A stretch of DNA of 64,000 bases from Bacteriovoracaceae bacterium (GCA_947377285.1 CANCFT010000018.1:1-64000); one strand, 5' to 3'; positions 45,240 to 54,557 are shown, numbered from the stretch's first letter. A program made the numbers and translations. Notes: a model not told the origin generated them from the sequence alone.

Positions 45240-46091
45240 TTAATGAACGTTGATAGAAATAACGGCCGACAATCCTAATTGAAGAGCATCAATATCTTGT
45301 TCAGTTAAATTTACCAATTCTATTTTTACAGGAATTCTTTGAACGACTTTTGTGAAGTTCCCAGTTGCATTATCAGGTGGAAGTAAACTAAATACGGCCC
45401 CAGTGCTTGGTGCAATACTACTTACTTTACCGACAAAAGACTTTCCATCAATGGCATCAACTTTAACTTTTACACTTTGGCCGATATGAACTTCTTGCAA
45501 TTCAGTTTCTTTTAAATTGGCCTGAACCCATCTTTGTTTTTCAGCGACAAAACCAAATAGTGGTTGTCCTGCTGGAACAAATTGTCCTGGCTCGACAGAT
45601 TTCCTGGCGATCACTCCATCATTGGGAGCAATGATTTTAGTGTAAGATTCATTTAATCCTGCTTGCTCGGCCAAAGATTTTGCGGCTTTTAATTTAGCTT
45701 CTAAGTCTTTGTAGTCTGCATTTGCCTTGTCAAAACGCTCTTTGCTGATCGCTTGAGATTTAATGAGTTCTTGAGCGCGGATAAAATTGACTCGAGCTTC
45801 ATTGACTCTGGCCTCTAGTGAAGACGCTTGAGCAACGGCTGCAGTTTTTGCATTTGAATAATCAGAAGTATCAATTTGAGCTAAGACATCTCCAGCTTTT
45901 ACTTTTTGATTTTCTTCAACAAAGACTTTGCTTATCGTTCCGTTGACTCTCGAAGAGAGCATAAGAAAATGCGCTGATATTTGGGCATTATCTGTACTCA
46001 CGTGTAAATAACTTTCATAACTCAAATAAGTACCAAGACCTATCAAGATGACGAGAACAGGTATTCCAAATGACTTCAATTTGTTTTGCAT
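45240..46091 (-). CDS. EmrA/HlyD-type membrane-fusion protein
   Basis: One membrane helix at the N-terminus is followed by a lipoyl half-motif (STDNAQISAHFLMLSSRV and ISKVFVEENQKVKAGDVLAQID), a coiled-coil hairpin (about 85-150), the second lipoyl half (YTKIIAPNDGVIARKSVEPGQFV) and a beta-barrel domain. It links the inner-membrane pump to the outer-membrane channel. GGAGA precedes the ATG, and only one base separates it from the end of the TolC-like gene. Confidence 0.93.
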   Translation of the reverse strand: MQNKLKSFGIPVLVILIGLGTYLSYESYLHVSTDNAQISAHFLMLSSRVNGTISKVFVEENQKVKAGDVLAQIDTSDYSNAKTAAVAQASSLEARVNEARVNFIRAQELIKSQAISKERFDKANADYKDLEAKLKAAKSLAEQAGLNESYTKIIAPNDGVIARKSVEPGQFVPAGQPLFGFVAEKQRWVQANLKETELQEVHIGQSVKVKVDAIDGKSFVGKVSSIAPSTGAVFSLLPPDNATGNFTKVVQRIPVKIELVNLTEQDIDALQLGLSAVISINVH

Positions 46092-46092
46092 A

Positions 46093-47424
46093 TTATAATC
46101 TCCTTCCCATTGCTAATTCTAAATTAAGTAATGCTTCAATCGCATCAACTTGAGCTTTGACGACTCCTGCTTCTGAACGGTCTAAGTCTAACTCAGCATC
46201 TAATAAATCTGAGTTAGTCCGCGTCCCTGCTTTCAAGGCATTTTGATAAATCCGGACACTTTCTTTTGAAGCATCTACAGAGCGTAATTTTGCCGCATAG
46301 AGAACTGAGCTATTTAAATATCGGCGTTTCCAAAATTCCACTTCGTTAGTTGAATTTAAATTTTTTCTCAAAGAACCTTGTTCAATTTGTAATTTTTGAT
46401 AATAACTTTGCTCCTGGCGAGCGTAGCTTGAACCACCATCAAAGAGGTTCCATACTAAATTCATTCCTAAGGCATATGAGTTTCTAAATTTAGACGTATC
46501 TGTAAATGAAGAATCGCGGTTATTATAATATTGATAATTCGCAATTAAATTTACTTTCGGCATCCAGATAGAGCGGCTTGCTTTATAAAGACTATTGCTT
46601 GCTTCAACTCTTTTTTGAATAGCTTTTAAATCCATTCGTCCACTTGAAAGCGAACTAGAAGTGTCATTATTAGCATTTAAATTTTTAACTAGTTCTTCTT
46701 TAGGAACAGGTAATGTTTCTTCAAGAGGACGCTCATCCCCTTCTGACCCCATCACTTCACTTAAGGCTTTACGAGTTAAATAAACATTATCAATTGCCGC
46801 AAATTTTTCAGGAATGGCCTGTTCAAGTTGAACTTGGATTTTAAGGACATCTACTTTTGTAAATTCCCCTTGTCTTAATAAGTCTTGAGCTTTTTTTAAA
46901 TGATCACTTAAAGTTTTCACATTACTTTCTGCCACTTCTTTTAAAACTTGGGCACCTAGTGCTTGAAAAAACTTTAAACGAATGCTATTTTCGACAATCA
47001 TTATAGCGTGATTATGGTCCCATTCGGCCGCTTCAACATAAGAGTCGGCCGCAGAATTAGCATAAGTCGTTTTTAATCCATCAAAGAGATTGAGTGTTGC
47101 CTCTGCACCATAGGATGTTTTGGGATAAATAGTTTCAAAAACTGTCGATGGTGAAATTTGAATTTGTTGGTATTTTAAATCAAAAAAATGGCCTGCAATT
47201 AAGTCAACCTTAGGAAGAAAACCGCCAAAACTTTCTTTCTTTTTCCATTTAGCTTCTTCTAAGGCCGAAGCTGACATTTTTAATTGTGGATTATTTTGTA
47301 TTCCCTCTTCCATTGCCTTTGTGAGACTTAGTCCACTTTGAGCAAATGTATTTCTGCAGAATACAAATCCCAACACAAATAGAGAGTAGAAAATAAAGCC
47401 AAAGCTTCTGAGTACACTCTTCAT
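46093..47424 (-). CDS. TolC-like outer-membrane efflux protein
   Basis: After a signal peptide (FCRNTFAQS) the protein has the two-repeat OEP layout: long helical hairpins with SLTKAMEEGIQNNPQLKMSAS and GGFLPKVDLIAGHFF, repeated later as SNSLYKASRSIWMPKVNLIANY and NLVWNLFDGG. It forms an outer-membrane trimer that takes drugs out of the cell. It is the first gene of the operon. Its promoter lies next to a perfect palindrome. Confidence 0.93.
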   Translation of the reverse strand: MKSVLRSFGFIFYSLFVLGFVFCRNTFAQSGLSLTKAMEEGIQNNPQLKMSASALEEAKWKKKESFGGFLPKVDLIAGHFFDLKYQQIQISPSTVFETIYPKTSYGAEATLNLFDGLKTTYANSAADSYVEAAEWDHNHAIMIVENSIRLKFFQALGAQVLKEVAESNVKTLSDHLKKAQDLLRQGEFTKVDVLKIQVQLEQAIPEKFAAIDNVYLTRKALSEVMGSEGDERPLEETLPVPKEELVKNLNANNDTSSSLSSGRMDLKAIQKRVEASNSLYKASRSIWMPKVNLIANYQYYNNRDSSFTDTSKFRNSYALGMNLVWNLFDGGSSYARQEQSYYQKLQIEQGSLRKNLNSTNEVEFWKRRYLNSSVLYAAKLRSVDASKESVRIYQNALKAGTRTNSDLLDAELDLDRSEAGVVKAQVDAIEALLNLELAMGRRL

Positions 47425-47473
47425 AATGATTGTCCTTTCCTAACATCGTTTAGTCTTAAGTTTATTTGTCTCT

Positions 47474-47501
47474 AAGATAGATCAAGGGCGCTTATAGTCA
47501 A
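47474..47501 (-). promoter_or_regulatory. promoter of the efflux operon
   Basis: On the minus strand TTGACT, a 16-base spacer and TATCTT are found about 50 bases before the TolC ATG. The -35 hexamer overlaps the outer end of the 42-bp palindrome, so a bound repressor would block polymerase. Confidence 0.65.
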
Positions 47502-47538
47502 GATCTTTATTAAACAGTTGTTTAATAAAGATCTTGAC
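47497..47538. promoter_or_regulatory. perfect 20-bp inverted repeat, probable TetR operator
   Basis: The left arm begins GTCAAGATCTTTATT and the right arm is its exact reverse complement, ending AATAAAGATCTTGAC, with two bases between arms. It lies between the divergent efflux operon and the gene at 47581. Both outer ends create a TTGAC element, on opposite strands. Confidence 0.7.
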
Positions 47539-47544
47539 TCTGAT

Positions 47545-47574
47545 TAGACAAGGCCAATTCAATCGAGTTATCCT
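47545..47574 (+). promoter_or_regulatory. promoter of the cysteine-rich gene, leaderless geometry
   Basis: TAGACA, an 18-base spacer and TATCCT end six bases before ATG 47581, and no Shine-Dalgarno is seen. The -35 begins seven bases beyond the palindrome, so both divergent promoters may respond to the same repressor. Confidence 0.4.
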
Positions 47575-47580
47575 TTTTTT

Positions 47581-48252
47581 ATGTGGAAACCTCTCTTTGT
47601 ATCAATTTTTTTTGTTTTAAGTTCAAGCTATTCTAATGAAACGGCCAATAGAGTTAAAACTGAACTCCAAACAGAATTAAAAAATGATTTTTTAAAAATT
47701 TTAGAACAGAAATTCGGACAGTGTGGAAGTTCAACTCAATCTTGCCTTTCTCTTAAAGATAATTACCTTTTGGTTAATCTTCCAAAACAAGAAATCTGCT
47801 TTCCTTATACGACCTGTGGATTTTATCATTGTATGGAGCAAAAATATCATTGCTCTGATGTCGGAGTCGATTATTTTACCAAGCTCGCGTTTCCAACATG
47901 TCAGGCATATGAAAAAAATATTTCAAATAACCAATTCAGCGATCAAGGTGTTGATTGGATTTACCGGGTGATGGTTTGTTTGCAAAAAGGTCTAATAAAC
48001 GAATGTATTATTGCGGGCCATTGCCCAACAGGCCCAAGTCAAGAACAACAAAAATTAACTTGTGATCACATAACAGAATTTACCTTAAATTATCATCCCG
48101 GCTGTTATATAGAAAGTGGTGTCGGTGTCTGCCATCTTCCTCTTAAAGATAAAATTGAAATTTGGAAAACAGTCAATCCATTTATGACTAAAAGAGAACG
48201 TGATGAAGCTTATAAAGTTATTTTTAATTGTTTTAGACCTAAAGGTTTATGA
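47581..48252 (+). CDS. secreted cysteine-rich protein of unknown function
   Basis: A signal peptide (SSSYSNE) precedes about 205 residues with roughly 15 cysteines, several in closely spaced pairs (for example CGSSTQSC, CFPYTTCGFYHC and CIIAGHC), pointing to multiple disulphides in the periplasm or outside. The middle has a helical QGVDWIYRVMVCLQKG segment. I recognise no family. It is divergent from the efflux operon across the palindrome. Confidence 0.75.
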   Translation: MWKPLFVSIFFVLSSSYSNETANRVKTELQTELKNDFLKILEQKFGQCGSSTQSCLSLKDNYLLVNLPKQEICFPYTTCGFYHCMEQKYHCSDVGVDYFTKLAFPTCQAYEKNISNNQFSDQGVDWIYRVMVCLQKGLINECIIAGHCPTGPSQEQQKLTCDHITEFTLNYHPGCYIESGVGVCHLPLKDKIEIWKTVNPFMTKRERDEAYKVIFNCFRPKGL

Positions 48253-48311
48253 GTTTTAAAAAAAATAATGTATCATTGATTTTCAAAATCTAATCTCCAG
48301 AGGCAATCTAT

Positions 48312-49280
48312 ATGCATGATCATGACCATCACAATTGTCAACACGACCATGGCCACAAACATGAGCATACTCATGACCATGCTCATCATCATAATCATGT
48401 CCCTCAAAATTTTAACATGCCTTTTATTATTGGAATTACTCTCAACTCACTTTTTGTGATTATTGAAGGTGCCTATGGTTATTTTTCTCACTCGCTAGCA
48501 TTAATGGCGGATGCTGGACATAATTTAAGTGATGTTGCCAGTCTCTTTATAGCATGGGGAGCAATTTGGCTTTCTCAAAAAAAACCAACGAGTCGATTTA
48601 CTTTTGGACTTAGAAAATCATCAATTTTATCTGGGTTATTTAATGCACTTTTTTTAATGATAGTTGTCGGAATTATTATTTGGGAAGCCCTTCATCGATT
48701 AATGAATCCAGTCAGTATCGACTCTAAAACAGTTATCATTATTGCTTCAATTGGAATTATTATCAATTCAATGACGGCACTTTTGTTTTTTAAAAACAAA
48801 GATAATGATATTAATATCAAAGGGGCTTATTTGCACATGGCCGCTGACGCACTCATCTCTTTAGGTGTCGTTTTTTCTGGTGTCATCATTTCATTTACAA
48901 CTTGGAATTGGCTCGATCCATTGGTTAGTATTATTATTTCTTTCATTATCATTTATGGAACTTGGGATTTACTCAAAAACTCACTTCATCTTTCTATGGA
49001 TGCAGTTCCAGCTCAAATTGAGCCAATGTCAGTTAAGAAATATTTACAAAGTTTAGACAATGTCGTTGAAGTCCATGATTTGCATATTTGGGCCATGAGC
49101 TCAACTGAAATTGCTTTAAGTGCTCATCTTACAGTGAAAAATAATTCTCTCGACAATAAAATGCTCGTCAGTTTGTCGGCCAACTTAAAAGACAAATTTA
49201 AAATTCATCATCCAACAATTCAATTGGAATTATTTGATGAACATTTTCAATGTTTGCAAAAACCTGAGGATGTTTTATGA
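48312..49280 (+). CDS. cation diffusion facilitator (zinc/cobalt/cadmium exporter)
   Basis: The first 32 residues are extraordinarily rich in His with Asp/Glu, a metal-sensing or metal-loading tail. Six membrane helices follow. The metal site is visible as HxxxD pairs: ALMADAGHNLSD in helix 2 and MAADALISLG in helix 5. The C-terminal cytoplasmic domain has VVEVHDLHIW. These features match ZitB/CzcD exporters. AGAGG precedes the ATG. The glutaminase gene overlaps by four bases (ATGA). Confidence 0.96.
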   Translation: MHDHDHHNCQHDHGHKHEHTHDHAHHHNHVPQNFNMPFIIGITLNSLFVIIEGAYGYFSHSLALMADAGHNLSDVASLFIAWGAIWLSQKKPTSRFTFGLRKSSILSGLFNALFLMIVVGIIIWEALHRLMNPVSIDSKTVIIIASIGIIINSMTALLFFKNKDNDINIKGAYLHMAADALISLGVVFSGVIISFTTWNWLDPLVSIIISFIIIYGTWDLLKNSLHLSMDAVPAQIEPMSVKKYLQSLDNVVEVHDLHIWAMSSTEIALSAHLTVKNNSLDNKMLVSLSANLKDKFKIHHPTIQLELFDEHFQCLQKPEDVL

Positions 49281-50221
49281 AAGAATCAATTCAGGATTCC
49301 ATTCAATCCACAATAAACGAACTCTATCAAAAATATCTACCGTGCCTTGAAGGTTACACGGCCAATTATATTCCCGAGCTCGCCCACGCCGATCCACATG
49401 AATTCGCCATAGCTATCGCCATGGTCGATGGATCAGTCTTTCATATTGGCAGTGAACTTAAAAATTTTACATTACAATCTGTTTCTAAACCATTCGTCTA
49501 CGGCCTAGCTCTTGAAGCATTTGGAAGACCTTATATGTTAAGTAAAGTTGGTGTTGAACCAACAGGAGATGCTTTTAACTCAATAATTGAATTAGAAAAA
49601 CAATCTCACAGGCCTTATAACCCTATGATTAATTCTGGGGCAATTGCTGTCAGCAGTATGATTAAAGGTAAAAACACTGCAGAAAGACTTGATCCTATAT
49701 TAAAACTTTTTGAAAATTACGTCGGTCATAGCGTGAATATAGATGACAATGTTTTCCAATCAGAAAAAAAGACCGCACACCGAAACCGTGCGATTGCCAA
49801 TTTACTAAAACACTTTCAAATTATTGATGGAGATATTGAAGAATCTCTCGATCTTTATTTTAAACAATGTTCACTATTAGTAAATACTCTTGACTTATCT
49901 TTCTTAGCTGCAACTCTTGCCAATGGTGGAATACAGCCTAAAACAAAGAAAAAAGTATTAAATCCAGAATCAGCAAGAGATATGTTAAGCCTAATGTTTA
50001 GTTGTGGGATGTATGATTCCGCTGGAGAATGGGCCTATTCTGTAGGGCTTCCTGCTAAAAGTGGAGTCAGCGGTGGTCTAATTGCAGTTGTTCCAGGAAA
50101 AATGGGGATTGCCGTTTACTCTCCATTAATAGACGAAAGAGGTCATTCCGTAAGAGGGGTAAAAGTTTTAAAAGAACTGGCCCATCGTTATGACTTAAGT
50201 GTTTTTTCAAATAGTCATTAG
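49277..50221 (+). CDS. glsA: glutaminase (serine-dependent, GlsA)
   Basis: The 314-residue beta-lactamase-fold enzyme has the catalytic SxxK in FTLQSVSKPF, then VGVEPTGDAFNS, NPMINSGAIA with the conserved Asn, and the late GLPAKSGVSGG. It hydrolyses glutamine to glutamate and ammonia, a way to produce ammonia and, in some bacteria, to resist acid. There is no signal peptide. The start codon overlaps the CDF stop, giving coupled translation with a metal exporter; the physiological link is not obvious. Confidence 0.95.
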   Translation: MKESIQDSIQSTINELYQKYLPCLEGYTANYIPELAHADPHEFAIAIAMVDGSVFHIGSELKNFTLQSVSKPFVYGLALEAFGRPYMLSKVGVEPTGDAFNSIIELEKQSHRPYNPMINSGAIAVSSMIKGKNTAERLDPILKLFENYVGHSVNIDDNVFQSEKKTAHRNRAIANLLKHFQIIDGDIEESLDLYFKQCSLLVNTLDLSFLAATLANGGIQPKTKKKVLNPESARDMLSLMFSCGMYDSAGEWAYSVGLPAKSGVSGGLIAVVPGKMGIAVYSPLIDERGHSVRGVKVLKELAHRYDLSVFSNSH

Positions 50222-50245
50222 TTTGTAATAATTTGGAGCTTCATC

Positions 50246-51304
50246 ATGAAAGATCAATGGATACCAGTTGATAAAATTCAGTACCTCATTCAAATTGAAT
50301 CATTTGCTCTCTTTTGGATTTTATTATTATTAGGATTTATTTTTTATAAAGTCTTTTTAAAAAAAATTACAGATAAAAGACATTTGAACTTGCGTCAACG
50401 ATTTGGACGCACATTTTTTTACATTTGTGTGACTTCTCTTTTTGCAGCCGTTCATTGGTTATTATTTAATAATGCTTATCACTCCCAATCTGAGTTTTAC
50501 CTGATTAAAATTTCAAGTTATATCATTTTGATTGCTTTAGGTTTTGGTGTTATTAGCTTAATTAAACTCGCTCAAATTTATGTGTATTTATATTTATTTT
50601 TCATGAATATGAGTGTCGGAGTTCCTCGTCTCATTGCCAATATGTTTACCCTTGTTTTTTCATTGGCCATTGTCAGCTGGCTGGCCGCAGATATCTTTGC
50701 GTTTCATTTAGCGGCCGTCCTGGCTACATCCGCTGTCTTTTCTTTAGTTTTAGGTCTTGCATTACAAGACACTCTCGGGAATTTGTTTTCAGGAGTTGCT
50801 TTGCAACTTGATAGACCATTTAATATTGGTGATTGGATCGAAATTCATAGTGGCTCAGAGAAATGGGTTGGCCTTGTTCAAGAGATAAGTTGGCGAGCAA
50901 CCACTCTCTTAGGATTTGCTGATGAATTAATTCTTATCCCAAACCGTGTTATTGCTCAAAGTCAGTTGCTTAATTTTTCTCACCAAGTAAAAGCGGCGCG
51001 CCTCAATCAAGTTTTCCGTTTTCGATTTGATGTTCAAATTGATTTAGCTAGGCATGCTTTATTGGAAGGTTTGGCCAATATCCCTGAAATTTTAACGGAG
51101 CCACCACCTCGCACATTAATTACTGAAGTCACAGAGTCTTGGATAACCCTAAAAGTTTTTTATACCTTGAAAGACTATGGGACTCGTTACCGAACTGGGG
51201 ACAAGGCCATCACCCAAATCCTAGAAAGAATCCGTTACCACCAGCTTCCGCTTGCGACTCAAACTTTAAATATTGTTTCATCTATAAAAAATATAGATCT
51301 TTAG
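50246..51304 (+). CDS. MscS-family mechanosensitive channel
   Basis: Four or five N-terminal helices lead to the pore helix with its Ala/Gly pattern (ATSAVFSLVLGLALQDTLGNLFSGVALQ) and the Sm-like beta domain (DRPFNIGDWIEI and GLVQEISWRATTLLGFADELILIPN). The C-terminal alpha/beta domain is shortened. The channel opens on membrane tension and releases solutes on osmotic downshock. GGAG precedes the ATG. Confidence 0.93.
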   Translation: MKDQWIPVDKIQYLIQIESFALFWILLLLGFIFYKVFLKKITDKRHLNLRQRFGRTFFYICVTSLFAAVHWLLFNNAYHSQSEFYLIKISSYIILIALGFGVISLIKLAQIYVYLYLFFMNMSVGVPRLIANMFTLVFSLAIVSWLAADIFAFHLAAVLATSAVFSLVLGLALQDTLGNLFSGVALQLDRPFNIGDWIEIHSGSEKWVGLVQEISWRATTLLGFADELILIPNRVIAQSQLLNFSHQVKAARLNQVFRFRFDVQIDLARHALLEGLANIPEILTEPPPRTLITEVTESWITLKVFYTLKDYGTRYRTGDKAITQILERIRYHQLPLATQTLNIVSSIKNIDL

Positions 51305-51390
51305 ACTATGTTAAAATAAATATTTTTTAGTGCCTAACTAGAATTTTCTAAGCTCTAATAAGGGAGCTTGGAAAAATGTTTGGAGGTATT

Positions 51391-51831
51391 ATGAAAAATA
51401 TTGTTATCTGTGCTGATCTCAACGAAAAAAGTCTCGAAGTTTTAAAAACACTCAATCAAAGTTTAGATTTTAAAGAGGCAAAATTTCACTTCATACATAT
51501 CTTTGAAATTCATATGTATAATGCTGATCTAGTTCCAGTTATTTTTCCAACCGAAGTCCAATACCCAGAAATAGAAAAAAGTACAATAGGTATACTAGAC
51601 AAACTGACTAAAGATATTGGGTTAAAAAATGAACAAGTTGAATTAAAATGTTTTTTTTCTCATTCGCGAGAAGAAAAAATTAGAAGTTACTTAAATGAAG
51701 TTCATGCCAATATGGTCGTAGTGGCCACTAGAGGTAAACATGGCATTGAAGGCTTTTTCTCAAGTTCCCTGGCAGATTTTCTTTGCAAGTACTCCCCTTG
51801 TGATGTCTTAGTTTTAAGACCAAAGAAGTAG
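51391..51831 (+). CDS. universal stress protein (UspA family)
   Basis: The start follows TGGAGG and gives MKNIVICADLNEKS. The single Usp domain of 146 residues has the late nucleotide-binding motif in VVVATRGKHGIEGFFSSSLADFL, close to G-2x-G-9x-G(S/T), though one Gly is replaced. It ends in the usual CDVLVLRPKK. It is a cytoplasmic stress-linked protein of unclear mechanism. Confidence 0.9.
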   Translation: MKNIVICADLNEKSLEVLKTLNQSLDFKEAKFHFIHIFEIHMYNADLVPVIFPTEVQYPEIEKSTIGILDKLTKDIGLKNEQVELKCFFSHSREEKIRSYLNEVHANMVVVATRGKHGIEGFFSSSLADFLCKYSPCDVLVLRPKK

Positions 51832-51855
51832 CTATATACCTCGATTGACGAAAAG

Positions 51856-51885
51856 TTGACCCAAATTGGATTTAGGTGTTAAAAT
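51856..51885 (+). promoter_or_regulatory. promoter with leaderless geometry
   Basis: TTGACC, an 18-base spacer and TAAAAT end five bases before ATG 51891. This sets the start of the following gene at the ATG rather than at a GTG 15 bases upstream inside the promoter. Confidence 0.5.
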
Positions 51886-51890
51886 TAACT

Positions 51891-53351
51891 ATGGGAATAG
51901 CCGTCATTGATCAGGGTCCTGAGTTATTTTGGTTTGTGAGCAATGCACTCATACAAGATGAAATTCACCTTAAACACCTTCAAACTATTCAGGCCGGCGA
52001 ACATAATATTCTTCAAGAACTACCAGAAATAGTTATTTTAAACGGCGATAACAAAACACTACTTCCTGAAAAATTTATTAATAAAATGAGAAACCACGTT
52101 TTTGCTCGTAATACTCATTTTATTGTAGTGACAGCAGACACCTCAGTTGAATTTAAAAAAAATCTTTTAATTGCAGGCGCTGGACAAATCGTTTACCGCG
52201 GCAAAGGATATGGACCTTCTCCCAAATATTTTTCAAGTTTAATTAAATGGTTTTTGAATAGTAAAAATCCGGATCCACAAATATTTGATTATAAACCTGT
52301 ACCTTTTCCCGCTGATGCTGAATTTACTAGCTTCGGTCGTATTGGCTGGATCTCTTCAACTCACTGTATGATTGAAGCCAATTTAGATTTAAATCCAGGG
52401 CAATCTATAGAAATCACCAATACACTTTTTGAAGAATTAGAAATTAAAAATGCAAAATTAGTTTGTGTTGAAAAAAATACTGTAGGTCGCTACTACCAAT
52501 ACGCCAACAGCATTCTTTGTAAAATCACCTCAAAAGATATTCACAAAGATTCAAAGACTCTCGAAAATTGGATACTAAATAACCAAAATTTAAGTAAACA
52601 CAAACCTATTAAAGTTGTTTATTTTGAAAATGACCCCGACTACCGAGAAGAAATTAAACAAATGATAAAAGTAGGATCTGCCTTCTGCGCACGAGGTTAT
52701 CCTGATATAAAAGATTTCCAAGAAGTTCTCGATTATCAACTCCCCCATCTTATCTTAATCAACCGCTCATTGATTCAGCAAGACAAAGCTAAATTTGAGG
52801 CCTTGAGAAGTTTTGTTAAAACTCATTTCTGCTTTTGCGTGACTTATTCTGAAAGTGAAGTCTTTAATAGTGAAGAATTTAAAAAACTTTATGAATTTGC
52901 CATGCATGTTCCAAAACATATTGACCTTCCATTACTAGAATCCATGGTACTTAAACTAGAAAATAAATTACCTGAAAATTTAAAAACTGATTCTAAAAAA
53001 TTTTATTTCAATAAACACTCCGTCAATAGCCGACTAAGCTTACATGCTAATTGTAAAATTACGGAACTCGCTCTAAATGGAACAGGAGTCTTACTTCCAT
53101 TTGAAATTAATAATTTCTGTGCTTGTGAAATCTCTAGTAATGTATTTCCTATAATGGAACTGGGTCGAGCTCAATATTTTAGGTCTTTCAATAGCAAAAA
53201 AAGTCCGGACAACTCAAATGGATATTTTCATCGATTAGTATTTATGGGACAAAATGTTAAAGACAAAGAACTCGTCAAAAATGGAACTGAATCCATCGCA
53301 CTAGTAGGCTATGAGCGTTGGCTCAAAGGCGATATTGAGCCTTTATCCTAA
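51891..53351 (+). CDS. duplicated degenerate receiver/PilZ-like protein
   Basis: About 486 residues appear to be built of two similar halves. Each begins with a CheY-like alpha/beta segment (residues about 1-120 and 240-365). Their acidic pockets are degraded: IAVIDQGPEL and KVVYFENDPD keep one or two acids, while the phospho-acceptor position falls in IVILNG and LILINRS, with Asn instead of Asp. Each is followed by a beta-rich segment like a PilZ domain; the second contains ITELALNGTGVLLPF, resembling the PilZ (D/N)xSxxG motif. Such a protein could read c-di-GMP without phosphorylation. The fold assignment is by eye and moderate. Confidence 0.65.
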   Translation: MGIAVIDQGPELFWFVSNALIQDEIHLKHLQTIQAGEHNILQELPEIVILNGDNKTLLPEKFINKMRNHVFARNTHFIVVTADTSVEFKKNLLIAGAGQIVYRGKGYGPSPKYFSSLIKWFLNSKNPDPQIFDYKPVPFPADAEFTSFGRIGWISSTHCMIEANLDLNPGQSIEITNTLFEELEIKNAKLVCVEKNTVGRYYQYANSILCKITSKDIHKDSKTLENWILNNQNLSKHKPIKVVYFENDPDYREEIKQMIKVGSAFCARGYPDIKDFQEVLDYQLPHLILINRSLIQQDKAKFEALRSFVKTHFCFCVTYSESEVFNSEEFKKLYEFAMHVPKHIDLPLLESMVLKLENKLPENLKTDSKKFYFNKHSVNSRLSLHANCKITELALNGTGVLLPFEINNFCACEISSNVFPIMELGRAQYFRSFNSKKSPDNSNGYFHRLVFMGQNVKDKELVKNGTESIALVGYERWLKGDIEPLS

Positions 53352-53489
53352 AAGATTGGCCTGACATTTTCTTACATTGACGTTTGTCATTTAAATTTAA
53401 TGAAATCCTAATATGAATGACCTATCCATCGTGATTTTCCTAGTTTAAATTATTTGTAGAGCAATAACTCCATGAAGGAATCATTGATT

Positions 53490-54380
53490 ATGAAAAGTTC
53501 TGCAAAAAGTTCAAGAAGTCGAATTATTTTTTCTTTGCTTATCATTCAATTATTAACTTTTGGTCAAATTGCATTTGCAAAAGTTGAAATTCTCTTAGGG
53601 ACAACTCCTCTAGTTGGAAATCCCAATCTCGCCTTAAGTCCTCCTGAAAATTCCAAAGAAGAAATTCTCATTTCTCGCCCACAATATGTCCTTTCATATA
53701 ATAAAAACCGACGTTCACCAAATTGGGTGGCCTGGAAACTTGAAGCAAATCAAATAGGTTCTTCGGGGCGATCAAATACTTTTGCGATTGATGATGAACT
53801 CGAAAATTACCTCTTAAAAAACCCTGCAAATTCACAAGTTGTTACGCCTGACGAATACAAAGGAAGTTGCTTTGACAGAGGTCATCAAATTCCGTCTGCT
53901 GATAGAACAGATTCAATTGATAATAATATTATGACTTTCATGATGAGTAATATGATTCCACAAACACCATTTCTCAATAGAGTTATCTGGGAACATTTGG
54001 AACAATACACTCGAAATCTTGTTCAGAAGCAAGGCAAAAAAGCTTATATCATCGCGGGCCCCATCTATGACCAGGATTATGGATTTATTGGGCCAAATAA
54101 AGATATACCGGTTCCCTCTAAAGATTTTAAAATTGTAATAGTGCTAGACCAAAATCAGACACCAGATGATATCGATGCAAACACACCTATCATTTCTGTA
54201 GTTATGCCTAATACTCTTCAGGACGGTTCAAAACCATTAAATGACATCAATCAATTATGTAATAAGGCCCTAACTTCAGGACCAGCAGATAAAGCTGATT
54301 GGATGAAATATAAAACAACTTTAGCTGAAGTTGAAAGATTGTCTGGTTTTAAAATACTTACTCTTAAAAATAAATTATAA
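53490..54380 (+). CDS. secreted DNA/RNA non-specific endonuclease
   Basis: A basic, hydrophobic signal peptide (ending IAFAK) leads to a beta-beta-alpha-metal nuclease domain. The catalytic motif is CFDRGHQIPSADRT (DRGH), with the metal-binding Asn in MTFMMSNMIPQ and LNRVIWEHLEQYTR. This matches the Serratia/NucA-type endonuclease family. It is exported and would degrade nucleic acids in the periplasm, prey or surroundings. An ATG six codons upstream is an alternative start; AAGGA is ten bases before the chosen one. Confidence 0.93.
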   Translation: MKSSAKSSRSRIIFSLLIIQLLTFGQIAFAKVEILLGTTPLVGNPNLALSPPENSKEEILISRPQYVLSYNKNRRSPNWVAWKLEANQIGSSGRSNTFAIDDELENYLLKNPANSQVVTPDEYKGSCFDRGHQIPSADRTDSIDNNIMTFMMSNMIPQTPFLNRVIWEHLEQYTRNLVQKQGKKAYIIAGPIYDQDYGFIGPNKDIPVPSKDFKIVIVLDQNQTPDDIDANTPIISVVMPNTLQDGSKPLNDINQLCNKALTSGPADKADWMKYKTTLAEVERLSGFKILTLKNKL

Positions 54381-54408
54381 AAAAAGGTGATCTTAAGATC
54401 ACCTTTTT
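54381..54408 (+). terminator. intrinsic terminator of the nuclease gene
   Basis: AAAAAGGTGATC and GATCACCTTTTT form a perfect 12-bp stem around TTAA, starting directly after the stop codon. Confidence 0.9.
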
Positions 54409-54440
54409 AATTCTAATACCAATTAAAAATGATTAATTAG

Positions 54441-54557
54441 TTAATTGCCTTTAGATTTTGCTTTTTCTTTTTTCTTGTCTTGTTTTTCCTTAGTCGTTAA
54501 CTTTGGCTTTCCTTTTTCTTTACCTTTATCTCTTCCTTTTTCTTGTCCCTTTGCCAT
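54441..54557 (-). CDS. 38-residue lysine-rich small protein
   Basis: A short frame, ATG to TAA, encodes 38 residues of which about half are Lys, with Gly, Glu and Asp and no hydrophobic core (starts MAKGQEKGRDKG). AAGGAG lies eight bases before the ATG, which strongly supports translation. Small Lys-rich proteins of this kind occur in many proteobacteria; some may bind nucleic acid, but the function is unknown. Convergent with the nuclease gene across its terminator. Confidence 0.7.
   Translation of the reverse strand: MAKGQEKGRDKGKEKGKPKLTTKEKQDKKKEKAKSKGN

Noticed and set aside
48312-48410. Repeat-like CAT/GAC-rich DNA
   Set aside because: It is the coding sequence of the His-rich tail of the CDF transporter, not a repeat element.
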